Shown here in pieces: positions 17,901 through 29,900 of a stretch of DNA of 64,000 nucleotides (position 1 is the first letter of the stretch; each line of letters begins with the position of its first letter). Location of the stretch: the NCBI RefSeq assembly GCF_027580225.2, contig NC_073355.2, forward strand, positions 20,643,501 to 20,707,500, read 5' to 3'. The stretch comes from Misgurnus anguillicaudatus. Its lineage: Eukaryota; Chordata; Actinopteri; Cypriniformes; Cobitidae. The position numbers and the translations under genes are program-made. The notes beneath the pieces were generated by a model that saw only the letters and a program-made list of their open reading frames with translations, did no database searches and was not told where the DNA came from.

Positions 17901-20900
17901 TATTAAATATAAAATCTTACTCCAATCTCTAAAATAACTTTTTATTAATAATCACATTCCCCAAAAAAACAATCATCCCTCTTCAGTGTCTGGCACATCC
18001 CATGTCCCACATTACATAACTGAGCAGGTGCCTGGCAAGATTTGTACACTGTAATAAATTTAATGTCATTAACATGTCAGGTACAGCCTGAACGCATAGG
18101 ATCATATCAAGATGTTTTTAATTTAGTTATTTTTAGGGGTCAGACCTAGTAAAAAAAGACTTAACATTACATACTGACAAAGATGAGATTTTTACTTTTA
18201 GGAAAGGTGCAAGTGTGTCTTGTGTTAACAAAAGTCATTCAAAGATTACAATTTATATTTTCATTCACACAAATATCACTTCACACATACGTGTACTTTC
18301 TGTATGTGTAATTCCCTCGCACATGGGAACATTTAATTTATGGACCTCTAATAAACCCCTGAGGTCTAAAGTTAATCTGTAACTACACTATCATGCGTCT
18401 GTAGAGTCCAGTAGTACTGCTCAGTAAAGACTGCATGTGTTCAGAGTAACAGACCATTAATGTCGCCTAAATATTCTTAGGGGGCGTGCACACCAAAGCT
18501 TTTATGCCCGTGTTCAGCGCATGTTTCCAATTGTTTCCAATGCGTTTTTCAAATAAGCCAGCAGCTAGCATTTTTTTTCCGCGCTGAAAACCGGCGCTCA
18601 GCGGTTTTTGAGTGTCGAGAGTTGAAAGAGATTCAACTTTGAGTAAAAAGCTCTGCTCATCAATGTCAGTTCTCACACGGCCATCCAATCACAATGGAGG
18701 AGGGGTGGGCCATTACCACAACAACCAACCAGCTCAAGTATCAGAGCTACCAAAGCGCTCGGCTGAAAAACAGCTGGCATTTGGCGTCCTCAAGGCGTTT
18801 TCAGCCGCGTTTAAAAGTTTTGGTGTGTCCAGCCCCTTAATGAAAACCTAATGAGCCTTAAAAATGCATGGAGCCAAAATGTCTTCTTTACCGAGATCTG
18901 CTTTTGATAACTTGCATTTATTGAGCCCACATTGATTTGTTTGTACTGCAGACTTGAGAGATCGGAAAGTCACCCTCAGTTTCTGTTTCTATGCTGTGTC
19001 ACACTGTGATCTGGAATTCAAGCTCAGCTGCTCAGCCCCTCCTGTATCCCAGCATGCCCTCACACCTCACTGACTGGCAAGACACTTGGGGGACTAAACA
19101 GGGTTCACTAAAGAAATGCACTGTAACAAAGCATTATTGGTCAAAAATATAATGTTTCAAAATAATTATTTTTGTTTGCTTACTATTTTAAAGTTTTTTC
19201 AAGCCCTTTTTACACAAAGATACTCTAAAAGTGAGATTGCTTGCTTTTTGGTTCATTCACAGTGCCAATGAATCTGTGCGTGCATTCACATGCATACCAT
19301 AAATAGATCTTGTAAAGACATGTGACGTATTTTTATACGTCTGTTGTTTGCTTATAATCTGTGATTTCTCTCTCGAGAAACCACGCCTGTGCATTTTAGT
19401 TTATGATAAGATCATAAGGAGTGAGTGATGTGCTGTTCTGTCATCTAAATATCTGTCATCGTGAATAATCTCAGCTTCAGTGTGGATAGTGACGAGCTCT
19501 CTGATCTCTGCTTCAGTCCAGTTTGACGTGAACGTTGATCTATGTTTAAATCCCTATCTCAAAGAGCTGAACCGTAACTTCTGGTTGCACTGACATGCGC
19601 ATCCTCACTACGGCACGCCCCTTACAGCATTGTTTCTGCTTCTTGTTCAAACAGAATGCTTTCCCTGTATGTTACGGCAATTTTACTAGGTCCTCTTTAC
19701 GAAACGTTTACAGAACATTTACTGGATGCGTTTGTGTTCACACAAAAGTCTTTCTGCCAATTTTACCGAATTTTTCTGGGACCAAAGTGCTGTGTGAATA
19801 GATTTTCAGGAGCAATTATTGCATCGCAGTAAAGCTTAAAAAGCCCCTGTTTCATTGCTTATTGTTATTTTGTGTATTTCGTATAATACAATGTGTTTGC
19901 ATGGTTTATGGTTAAAAAACACATTCTTTTCCAGTGGTGGCTCGTGACTGCTCATCCGAGGTGCGCAAATTCAAAATAAGTGTTCGGAGTGTCATGTGTG
20001 TTGCTTGCGTTTTCAAAATATGTGTTTGTTGCATCATGTGAACCATGTGCATTGCGTATTTTGTCAAAATAAGTGCCTGCTGCACACGTGTCAAAACCGT
20101 TTATGATAAAAGAGACGCTTATGTTCACAAAATACACGCAAGACACTCCCTTAACAGTAAACTGTGATTACACATTAGATTATGTGAGTATCTGGCAAAC
20201 GCGAGCGTCTCTCCTATCATAAACCCTTTAGACACATCTGCAGCAGGCACTTATTTTGACAAGACATGTGATGCACACACGATCTCTCGAGGCGCAGAAC
20301 ACATATTTTGAAATAAAAGAATCACACACGACAAGCTACATACATGTTGTGACAAACTTCGCATCGAGCCTCCTCGAAAAAAGAAGTCACCGGCCGCTAC
20401 TGTTATTTTCCACATACCATACATTTTTAACACATACGCAAACCTACGCAGGTTTAAAAAATCTGTCTGTGCGCGTACACTACATTCGCACTCTTCTGAT
20501 GACAAAAATTGCATCACACGAACTGTACACTCGGATCCTTGTGTAACCTTTTTTTACCATATTTCAGCCTTTACTCTCATATTGTTACAGTCAACACAGC
20601 AGGCGAGTCCGATTATTGCATAATTTTTAGCTTAGATCCTGCATGACAATTAGGCAGACACTTGCAAAATAGTTTTGGGAGGTTTAATGGATACAATTTG
20701 TATAGAATTCTTTAAATGTATGCATTGTAACCATATTTTTACAGTGTGTATGTAAAGTTTGTGCGTGCAGTGTTATTTTATATGATAACCTCAGTGCAAC
20801 ACTTTAACCCTTTGGTTATTTGGACTATTTATTAGGATAGATAAAGATAGAAGACACATGATTTGGCAATACGTGTTTAACAGCTCGCTCTCAAATGAAT

Positions 20901-23900
20901 CTGGGTGATAGACAAATCTGTCCGAGTGTCATTGTCATGATGGACAGGGCCTCTTTAATGGTCAACAGATGCATGGCCGAGCCCCTGTAGCATTCAGGCT
21001 CCTGCGGATCTCAGATAAGCCTTGTATGCAGAGGGCATTAGTGAGGAATGTCAGTGGCATCATAAACGCCTATTCATTGCCAGCTTGCACATGCCACAGT
21101 ACACACTCGCTGGTAAAATTAACAAACCACTTCTTCATACACGCATATAATGAATGCATGTTTGCCTGGCAGCCGTTGGAAGTGGGTAGTAATCTTTTCT
21201 CTGTTTAAAAGGCTGTGTGTTTGTATTGTCTCTGCATTGTCCCTTTGTTTGAGATCAGAGAAGTTTTTGTTGCCAAATGTTTACCACACTTAATATAGCT
21301 GACGTTTTAGAAATCTCTCTTAATAATAATTCTTCATAATAGTTTTGAACTCAAGATGGCACAGCGGATATCTGACTCGTCTTGGAGCTCTCCAATTATT
21401 TCTGTTTTTGAACTTACTCTGTGTTCAGTCATTCTTTCTCAGCTTCACCAAAGATAAACTATTGGACAGTAGGAAACACACACCACACAACATTTGACAA
21501 ATTTTTAAGTGTTCTGACTAGGGATGCACCGATAGGATTTTTTTGGCCCGATTCCGATTTAAACAGACAACTTCTGGCCGATACCGATGCCGATACCGAT
21601 ATTAAACACTTGTATACAATACTATACAGTTGGTCTATTAGCTAGTTTATTTCTGCATCAAATTATTTTTACTGAACATGGATTGGATCTAATTAACATT
21701 CAGCTGACCAACATAATAAGAGAGGCACAAATTAAGCTAAAACAAATATAATAAGACAGCATGACAACCTTCAAAGGTGGTTTTTGCTATTCAGCATTTA
21801 TTTTATTAACAACATTAACTCGTTTTTTTTAAATATAACGGATTTCTTTATGCAGTTAATTAATAAACAATCGGTATCGGCCTTTCTCGTGCTATTGCCG
21901 ATATGCCGATGGTTTCAAATTCATCAAAAATCGGCCGATAAATATCGGTGGCCGATACATCGGTGCATCACTAGTTCTGACGTTTTGCTGGATATTCTTG
22001 TCGGAGGGCGGCGGTGTCAAGACGCAGACAAGGGAAGCGAGCTGGCCCGCTGGTTAAGCTCGCATGGCTTTCACACTGAGCTCCCAAGTTTTCATCTTGC
22101 AAATCTCCAATCCCTTCCTATCCAAACTGAAGATCAGCTTCTTCTCGCCTGCACTAACAATGACTTTGCAAACTCTTCTGCACTGAAACCTGGCTGAGTG
22201 AAGCCATTCCAGAGATCGCATTACATCTGGGATTCCAGCTGTTCGAAGCGGATCACACCGTGAAGTTTACGGGGAAAATTAGAGGTGGTGGATTGTGTTT
22301 CTACATTAACAGAAGTTTCTGTTTAGATGGAATAATAAAGCAGAGCAGGATTTACAAGCCTGCTGCGATTGCACAGATTGGACTGTTTTTAAATGACGAA
22401 AGCATGCCCGGGTTCGGATTGGTCAAAGCCGGTGTGAGTGTGATAATTGCGCTCGGGCACGGTTTGTTTGGGTAGGTATGATATGAGTGCGCCCTAACTA
22501 AGGAGTTCAGACTAACAAAGGAGATTAGAGTTGTTCAAAGAAGCTGTGCTGAAAAGCTGAAAAAAATAGTTTTCAGCCAACAACATGGCTCCATTCTGGA
22601 CAGGCCGGTCTTTACAGGATCTTTACGGCATGTGTGTGAATGCATGCCCTAATTCCAAAAAATTATTGGCCGATTTTTGGTGAATGAACCAAAAATCAAA
22701 CAACCCTGGACATATCCCAGATGCATTTTCCATGTATTTTCTGTATGAAAAAGTCACCATCCCTACAGTTTGTGGAGAATCAACAACTGGCTGTGATCTG
22801 AATGTATTCTACTGCAGGTTTGAGAAGCCCAGACTCAAACTCCACACCCGCTGACCTGCACTTCACCAATTCACCAACACCTGCTTTTGAATCATTCTCA
22901 CAATACTTTGCTAATCATTTGCTAATCACACATGCCAATCATTCTGCGCAGTGCCATATAAAGTCAAACACATCTATGGTTTCTATTGCAGCAAAAGTGG
23001 AAACCAAGGGTAACCCAGACATGACACCTGTTGCAACTATTCTGTGTATTGGCATGGGTTGGCACTGTGATCTGCCACAAGTCTTTTTAAGACGGGGGCT
23101 AATTATTGCAGGTGTGGAGCACAGCGAGGTGCATGGTTTTTGACCGTGAGACACGGCTTATAGGCAAATCATGGAGAATTTTTTTACTTTTCGTTATGTT
23201 AATAAATGAATATCCAACTTTATTTTTGGACTTTTAAAAGTTTATTATACTTGCTTTAATTATTTAAAGGTGCAGTGTGGACATTTTAGCGGCATCTAGT
23301 GGTGATGTTGCGAATTGCAACCAACGGCTTAGTCCACTGCTCACCCCTCGCTTTTGAAACGCATACAGAAGCTACGGTAGCTGCCACCAGACAAACATGC
23401 CATCACCAGAGACAACTTAGTTAAAAAATTGTCCATTAAGGGCTTCTGTAGAAAAATGGCGGCACAAAATGGCGACTTCCATGTAAGGGGACCCTCGGTG
23501 TGTAGATAAAAAGGTCTCGTTCTAAGGTAATAAACACATAACGGTTCATTATAAAAAGGTCTTTATACACCACTGATAATATAGTTTTCTATATTATTTT
23601 GCATCTCTGTCAAGAGATCGTTCTAAAAATTACGCACTGCACCTTTAAGCCAAGAGGAAACTGCATGTTAAAAAAAACAACTTAAATGTGCGCCAACAAC
23701 ACCACCGAGCAGTGATGAACAGGGGTTGTTAAGACATATTATTGTCTGAATTCAAACATTGTTGATAACATCTGGGATAATGTAGGTACACAACAAAATA
23801 TATAACACGTTTTTGAAAATTGTAATACAAAAATCATACACATTACGCATTTATCATGTAGCAAATGTATGTTTCTCATTGCATATCCAAAGTCTCCATA

Positions 23901-26900
23901 TAACTCAGTTTTATGGACGTGTCTGTATGTTTATTTTTGTTTTTGGGAGCACATTTTTCGATCCTCTTTTGCACAGGTCTTGTTTTACAAGAGCCAAATT
24001 AATCCTCACAGACACACAGAGTCATCAAGTATTAAAATAAGCAGTGACGTTTGACCTTGTACTTGTATGAAAAAAAATGACAGGGTCCTGCTTATTTGTT
24101 TGACAAGTTGTGGTAACCTGTTAGCTAAAAGAGCGAGATGGTCTTCTTTTAAATAAATTTTGAGTGATTTTTTGGGAGGGGTCTATAAATGTATTATTTT
24201 GTGTTATTTACTGTAGATTAGATCTTGCTTTTAATTTGTTTATATTTACTGTTTGGGATTGTTTATGTAAATGTCAGGGTTCCAACGGGTCCTTGAAATC
24301 CTTGAAAGTTTGTGAATCTGGAGAAAAAAAATTCAAGGCTTTGGGAAGTTTTAGAAAATATACATACATAGATACAGATCAATGAAGGTGCTTGGATCTA
24401 TTTTATGCAAGACGTTTTCTGGAAAAAAAATCCATATTATTATCTGTGTATTGTAGGATAATATCATAAAAATTCTAGACTTTTTAAACACACATGTTCA
24501 ACTGTTCGCTTTAAATGCTTATTTCTTCTGTATGCGAATGTTGATTCATACCAAAATGATTTTTTGCATAATTGTGTTTGACACATGAAAACATCTCGGG
24601 TTACATATGTAACTGTTGTTCCCTGAGAAGGGAACGAGACGCTGAAACAAGTGTTTGTCTAATTATTTGTTTAATTATTAAGTAATCCTGTGTGTCTCTT
24701 TCAGTCTCTGTGACAGAGGTGGAGTGTGTACGGGAGGGCTGTCAGTCAGAATGTCTGCGGCAGATTGCGGGTTTGTTTCCGGAGAGCCATTGCTTCACCG
24801 TGGTGTTTCGTGGAGGCAGGAAAAGTCTGGATATTTGCTGCCCCACTCAAGAGGAAGCTCAGCACTGGATCCGAGGCATCCGCACGCTCAAAGACCGCGT
24901 GGGCAACATGAGCCAGAAAGAAAAGCTGGACCAATATCCTTAAGTCCTAATGCAGTTACACTAGTGCTAATAATGAACACGCTGCATGTGGACACATGCC
25001 CATGCCATTTACAGTGTTTAAAACAGGTTTGGTTTCCTTAGCTGCCATTTGCCACAAATCCACTTGTAAACACATTCTCTCAGGCTGTATAATATTGCTT
25101 ATGCTCAGATAAGTGTTGCTAATAATAGACCATATATTCAGCATATATTTACTAGTCTCTCCATTGCACTTCACTAGAGAGACTGTATCTCTTTTTATAT
25201 GAAAATCCCCTTAATAATGTTCTTACTTTTGTATTCTATTTACATTTTAATACCTTCTATTTTTTACTTTAATTTATTTCACCTTTGTATCACTAAATTA
25301 TAAACAGACATAACCTATATACTAAATGTATACCTCAGGTCCATGTAGCTTATACACCAATGTCAGTTTGTGTAGTTTTCCCTAATAACACACACTTGGA
25401 TTCGAGGCTATCTGAAACGTGCAGATCAAAACCAGGATGGAAAAATGAGCTACAATGAGGTGAAACACCTGCTCCAGCTGATCAACATTGACCTGAATGA
25501 ACAATACGCACGCACCCTCTTTAAGGTGAGCGTGTGTGTCTGAAAGTACGGTAAGATCATGTTTATTTTTGGATCTCTTTAACCCTCTTCTTCTCCATAG
25601 AAGTGTGATCGGTCCCATGATGGACGACTGGATCACATGGAGATTGAGGAGTTCTGCCGGGAGCTGATGCGCAGGCCAGAGCTGGACGCGGTGTTGCGGC
25701 ATTATTCCAGTAACGGATGTGTGCTCACCACCATGGAGCTGCGGGATTTTCTGGGCGATCAGGGGGAGGATGCGTCGCTGGCTCATGCTCAGAAACTTAT
25801 CCTCACTTATGAGCTCAATGACTGGGGTATGCAGCCATCAGCATTCAGCGTTAGCTATTATCAAAAGCTTGGACACAATGAGGTTTAGTAGCTATAGAAA
25901 AGAAAAGCAAATTAAATATTTTAATGACTTATGGGGGTACACACCAAACGCAAATTCAACGATTTGCATGAGTAGATTTTATATAAAGTCAATGCAAAGA
26001 CGTGAATAGACGCTAACTCGCATGGGCCGATGCGAATGACGCGAATTGGAATGGTGCGATTGAACCAAAACATGCACTATTCGCCTCAATGCATCTTCGC
26101 ACAAGTTGAAAATATTCAATTCAGGTAAAAAATTGACACAACGTAAAATCCCGCGAGTAATCTAGAGCGAGGAACGCGATGCCTTGCTTTTGGTGTATAC
26201 ACAGCATTATTTAGGTGAGCTGTGCTATCTACATGAATTTAATAGCTCTAAATGTCAACTCTTGTCTCATTGTGTAACCCTTAATAGAGACCTCCAGCAA
26301 TCAAAAAGTTGTAATAAATTTTATAAAAATTTTAATAGAAATATAGCCTACAAAAGATTATGCATAATAATAATACCACATTTTTTTATTATATAATAAC
26401 TAAATAATAATTTTTAAATACTTGGTTATTTAAAAAAAAAAAACAAGAAATAAAGGAAGGTGGCCTTTATTTTAAAACATTTAATTCAGTTTAAATTGAT
26501 TTCTATTGCACTTTTCACAATGCATATTGTTTTAAAGCTGCTTCACACAAAATGCATGTTTATGTCAGAAATAAAGTTGTTAGATGGTATAAATAATATT
26601 TTTTACAGTAAGCAAAATGTGTGTGTAACAGCAATATTATAGCAATGATAGGTTATATTAAAGGGTATTATAAGTGACCCTGGACCTGGATCATAGCATG
26701 GGTGTATTAATAGCCCAAAATACATTGTATGGGTCAAAATTATCTGTTTTTAATGCCAAAAATTATTAGGATATTAAGTAAAGATCATATTGTGAGATTT
26801 TTAGCTATAAAGATATTTTGCAAATTTCCTACTGTAAATAAATATATTTAAAATAAATATATTTATCATTAGTAATATGAGTTGCTAAGGACTTAATTTA

Positions 26901-29900
26901 AGCAAATTTAATTTAATTGATTTTTTCACACCCTCAGATTCCAGATTTTCACATAACCAAATATTGTCCCATCCTAACAAACCACATCAATGAAAATGTA
27001 TTTATTCAGCTTTCATGTGATGTATGTAAGCAATAAGGTACGAGAGGCTGTGCTGTATCGTGAATAAGCCGTTACTTATTCACGAAACAGCACTTGCCTC
27101 GAGTACCTTATTGCTTTTATAAAACGTTTACCACACAATATTAAAGTAAAAAAACAATAGTGCAACTTTCATGAAGTTAAATCAATAAAAGCATTCCTTA
27201 CGCTAGAAAAAATAGTCCCTGACTGCGAACAACAACATGAAAGCTCAAATAAAAACAACAAACTGTTCTCAAAGTTTGTCTCATTATATGTTTATGTGTT
27301 GCTAAGGGCGCAGTGATGTTGAGTGGAGCCGTTGGGTGGGGCGGTCATGGCAGTGTTTTATCGTGGGTGGGGCACGCCTGTTGACCAATCGGAATCAAGG
27401 ATTGGAACTAACCGTTTTATAAAAATCATTTAATTTCAGGGAATGAATTAAAGAAACTGACTCTTACGGCTGGTTTTGTTGTTCATTGTCACGTATATAT
27501 GAAATATTTGACAGTTTTCTATGATATTTCAGAGCTGATGTAATTTGAAGAATATTTAATTCCATTTCCTCTCCCAAAATGTTCAAAACCACAAATCTGA
27601 TAAGTTAATAGTGTAAAAAGAAACAATTACCAACAAATTATCAAATGTGTTAGTAAATAAATGGCTGGGGAGCAGTTCTAACGCTAAATTGTAAAGTCAC
27701 ACCCATCCGCAAACTCGATTAGCAGCTATAATGTGAGAGCATAGCTCAGTGTCATTATCAAATAGCTAAGACATTACACATTGGTTATTCTTATCAGTTG
27801 TTGCAACTATTAACAGTAATTCATTAGTGTTCAGCTGTTTGACTATCTCACCCTCAGCCCAGAAGAATCTGTTCATGACTCAGAACGGTTTCACCATGTA
27901 CATGCTGTCAAAAGAAAACGACGTCCTAAACCCTGATCACGTGGGTGTGTATCAAGACATGAGCAGACCCCTAAGTCACTACTACATCTCTTCTTCTCAT
28001 AACACATACCTCACCAAAGATCAAGTGACCAGCACCAGCAGCACAGAGCCTTATATCAGGTACAAAAAACACACACCAGTGCAATGCTTTCAGCACAACA
28101 CAGGTCTGTGTCAGGATATTATTAGCATAATTTATTATATTAACGTATACAGTAAGCACTTTAGGCTCTGATGGAATTGGTTTACATTACAAGTTTTTTT
28201 TTCTGAGATGTTTGTAATTAGTGTAGTTTTTAGTGATTTAGTGTACTGACTATTGGCAACTATGCCATAAGTCTCTATGCACTATGTACCACATGCTCAC
28301 CAGGTGGATTAAAGGGATAGTTTAGCCAAAAATCTTAATGCAGTCATCATTTTAATCACCCTCAAGTTGTTACAAACCTGTATAAATTTCTTTGTTTTGC
28401 TGAATACAAAAGGAAGATATTTGTAATCAAGCAGGAAACAGGAGCACCATTGGCTTTCATAGTGGGACGGAAAAATGCTATGGAAGCTCAAAAATTGTTT
28501 GGTTACAAACATTGCTCAAAATATCTTCCTTTATGTTCAGCAGAACAAATACATGTATACAGGTTTGTAACAACTTAAAGGATTAGTCCATTTTCTTAAA
28601 AAAAATCCAGATAATTTACTCACCACCATGTCATCCAAAATGTTGATGTCTTTCTTTGTTCAATCAAAAAGAAATTATGTTTTTTGAGGAAAACATTCCA
28701 GGATTTTTCTCATTTTAATGGACTTTAATGGACCCCAACACTTAACAGTTTTAATGCAGTTTAAAATGGCAGTTTCAAAGGACTTTTTGCCCAGAATGGA
28801 GTGAAGATGCTGGGCCATGACCACCTGTTGCTCCACGGAGCAGTGATTCTCCACAGACAAAAACGGGAAAAAAAGCACTTTCAAACAACAACTTTTTGTC
28901 TTCCTCTGGTCCTGTGACGCACCAGCGCGACCTCACATAATACGTCAAAAGGTCACAGATGACGTATGCGAAACTACGCCCCAGTGTTTACAAGTGTGGA
29001 GATAGAGGACCGTCGACGTTGTTGTATGTGGAATGATACTAATTAATGTCTTTGTGTCAGTTTATTGTTTTTATTCATGTAACACGTGACCTTTCGACGA
29101 CATTACTCAATTACGTGCATCACACAGCCGGAGGAAGACGAGAAGTTGTGGTTTAAAAGTGCATATTTTCTATTTTTCTTGCCAAAAATGACAATCGTTT
29201 CACTAGATAAGACCCTTATGCCTCCTTTGGTATTGTTTAGAGTCCTTTGAAACTGCAATTTTAAAATGCATTAAAACTGTTACGTGTTGGGGTCCATTAA
29301 AGTCCACTAAAATTAGAAAAATCTTCTCAAAAAACATAATTTCTTTTCGACTGAACAAAGAAAGACATCAACATTTTGGATGACATGGTGGTGAGTAAAT
29401 TATCTGGATTTTTTTTAAGAAAATGGAGTATTCCTTTAAGGGTGAGTAAATGATGACAGAATTGACCTACACCAATGAACTGCTTTAGCGCTGTACTCCC
29501 AGTCTGCTTAGCAGAACCATAGAAATATGAAAAACCTTTTTGCAAATAACTCTTTTAAATTAATACAACTTATTGAAAGCTATTGTGTTGGTGTCTTTAG
29601 GGCTCTGATTCAAGGCTGTCGATGTGTTGAGCTGGACTGCTGGGACGGTGATAAAGGAGAACCCATGATCTTCCATGGTCACACGCTGACCTCTAAAATA
29701 CCCTTTAAGGAAGTAATTGAGACCATCGCACAGTATGCCTTCAAGGTATAGACACATAAAGCCTTTTATAACTTTTATATTATACTACACTGTGATCAAT
29801 ATAATATTAGTGATCAATAACTTCTTCCTTTATCTACAGACGTCTCCGTACCCTCTGATTTTGTCTGTGGAGAATCACTGCTCCGTGGAGCAACAGGTGG

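Larger units (their letters stand above)
21340..22900 (+). pseudogene. Decayed LINE ORF2 fragment (L2/CR1/Rex1-like), interrupted
   Basis: Pieces of an endonuclease-type LINE protein read in the + frames with frameshifts and stops. One is [20 protein letters not shown]; then, in another frame, [20 protein letters not shown], and after that [16 protein letters not shown]. Near 22775 is VENQQLAV, then VFYCRFEKP. The order matches the apurinic endonuclease region and following linker of L2/CR1/Rex1-type elements. The copy is split by a hAT element (21519-21973) and by a family C repeat near 22600-22745. Confidence 0.65.
13639..24704 (+). other. plcd3: plcd3 intron 2 (11 kb), repeat-filled
   Basis: The largest intron of the gene, separating the first PH-domain exon from the second. 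Recognisable contents are listed separately: the 16853-17773 element, the 18477-18838 MITE, dispersed repeats, a decayed LINE with a nested hAT element, and family B copy 2. 13640-15540 shows no gene and no repeat I could name. Confidence 0.6.
28313..29465. mobile_element. Outer TIR element in plcd3 intron 6, split by a TTAA element
   Basis: The left end AGGGATAGTTTAGCCAAAAA after TTAA is a very common cyprinid MITE end. Arms contain AACCTGTATAAATTTCTTTG and the inverse. The right arm is interrupted exactly at CAACTTAA / GGGTGAGTAAATGATGACAG by the element 28579-29435. The final part of the right arm is missing or diverged. Confidence 0.65.

Noticed and set aside
21784..22197. 137-codon + strand open frame
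   Set aside because: It joins hAT sequence to the decayed LINE; not a gene.
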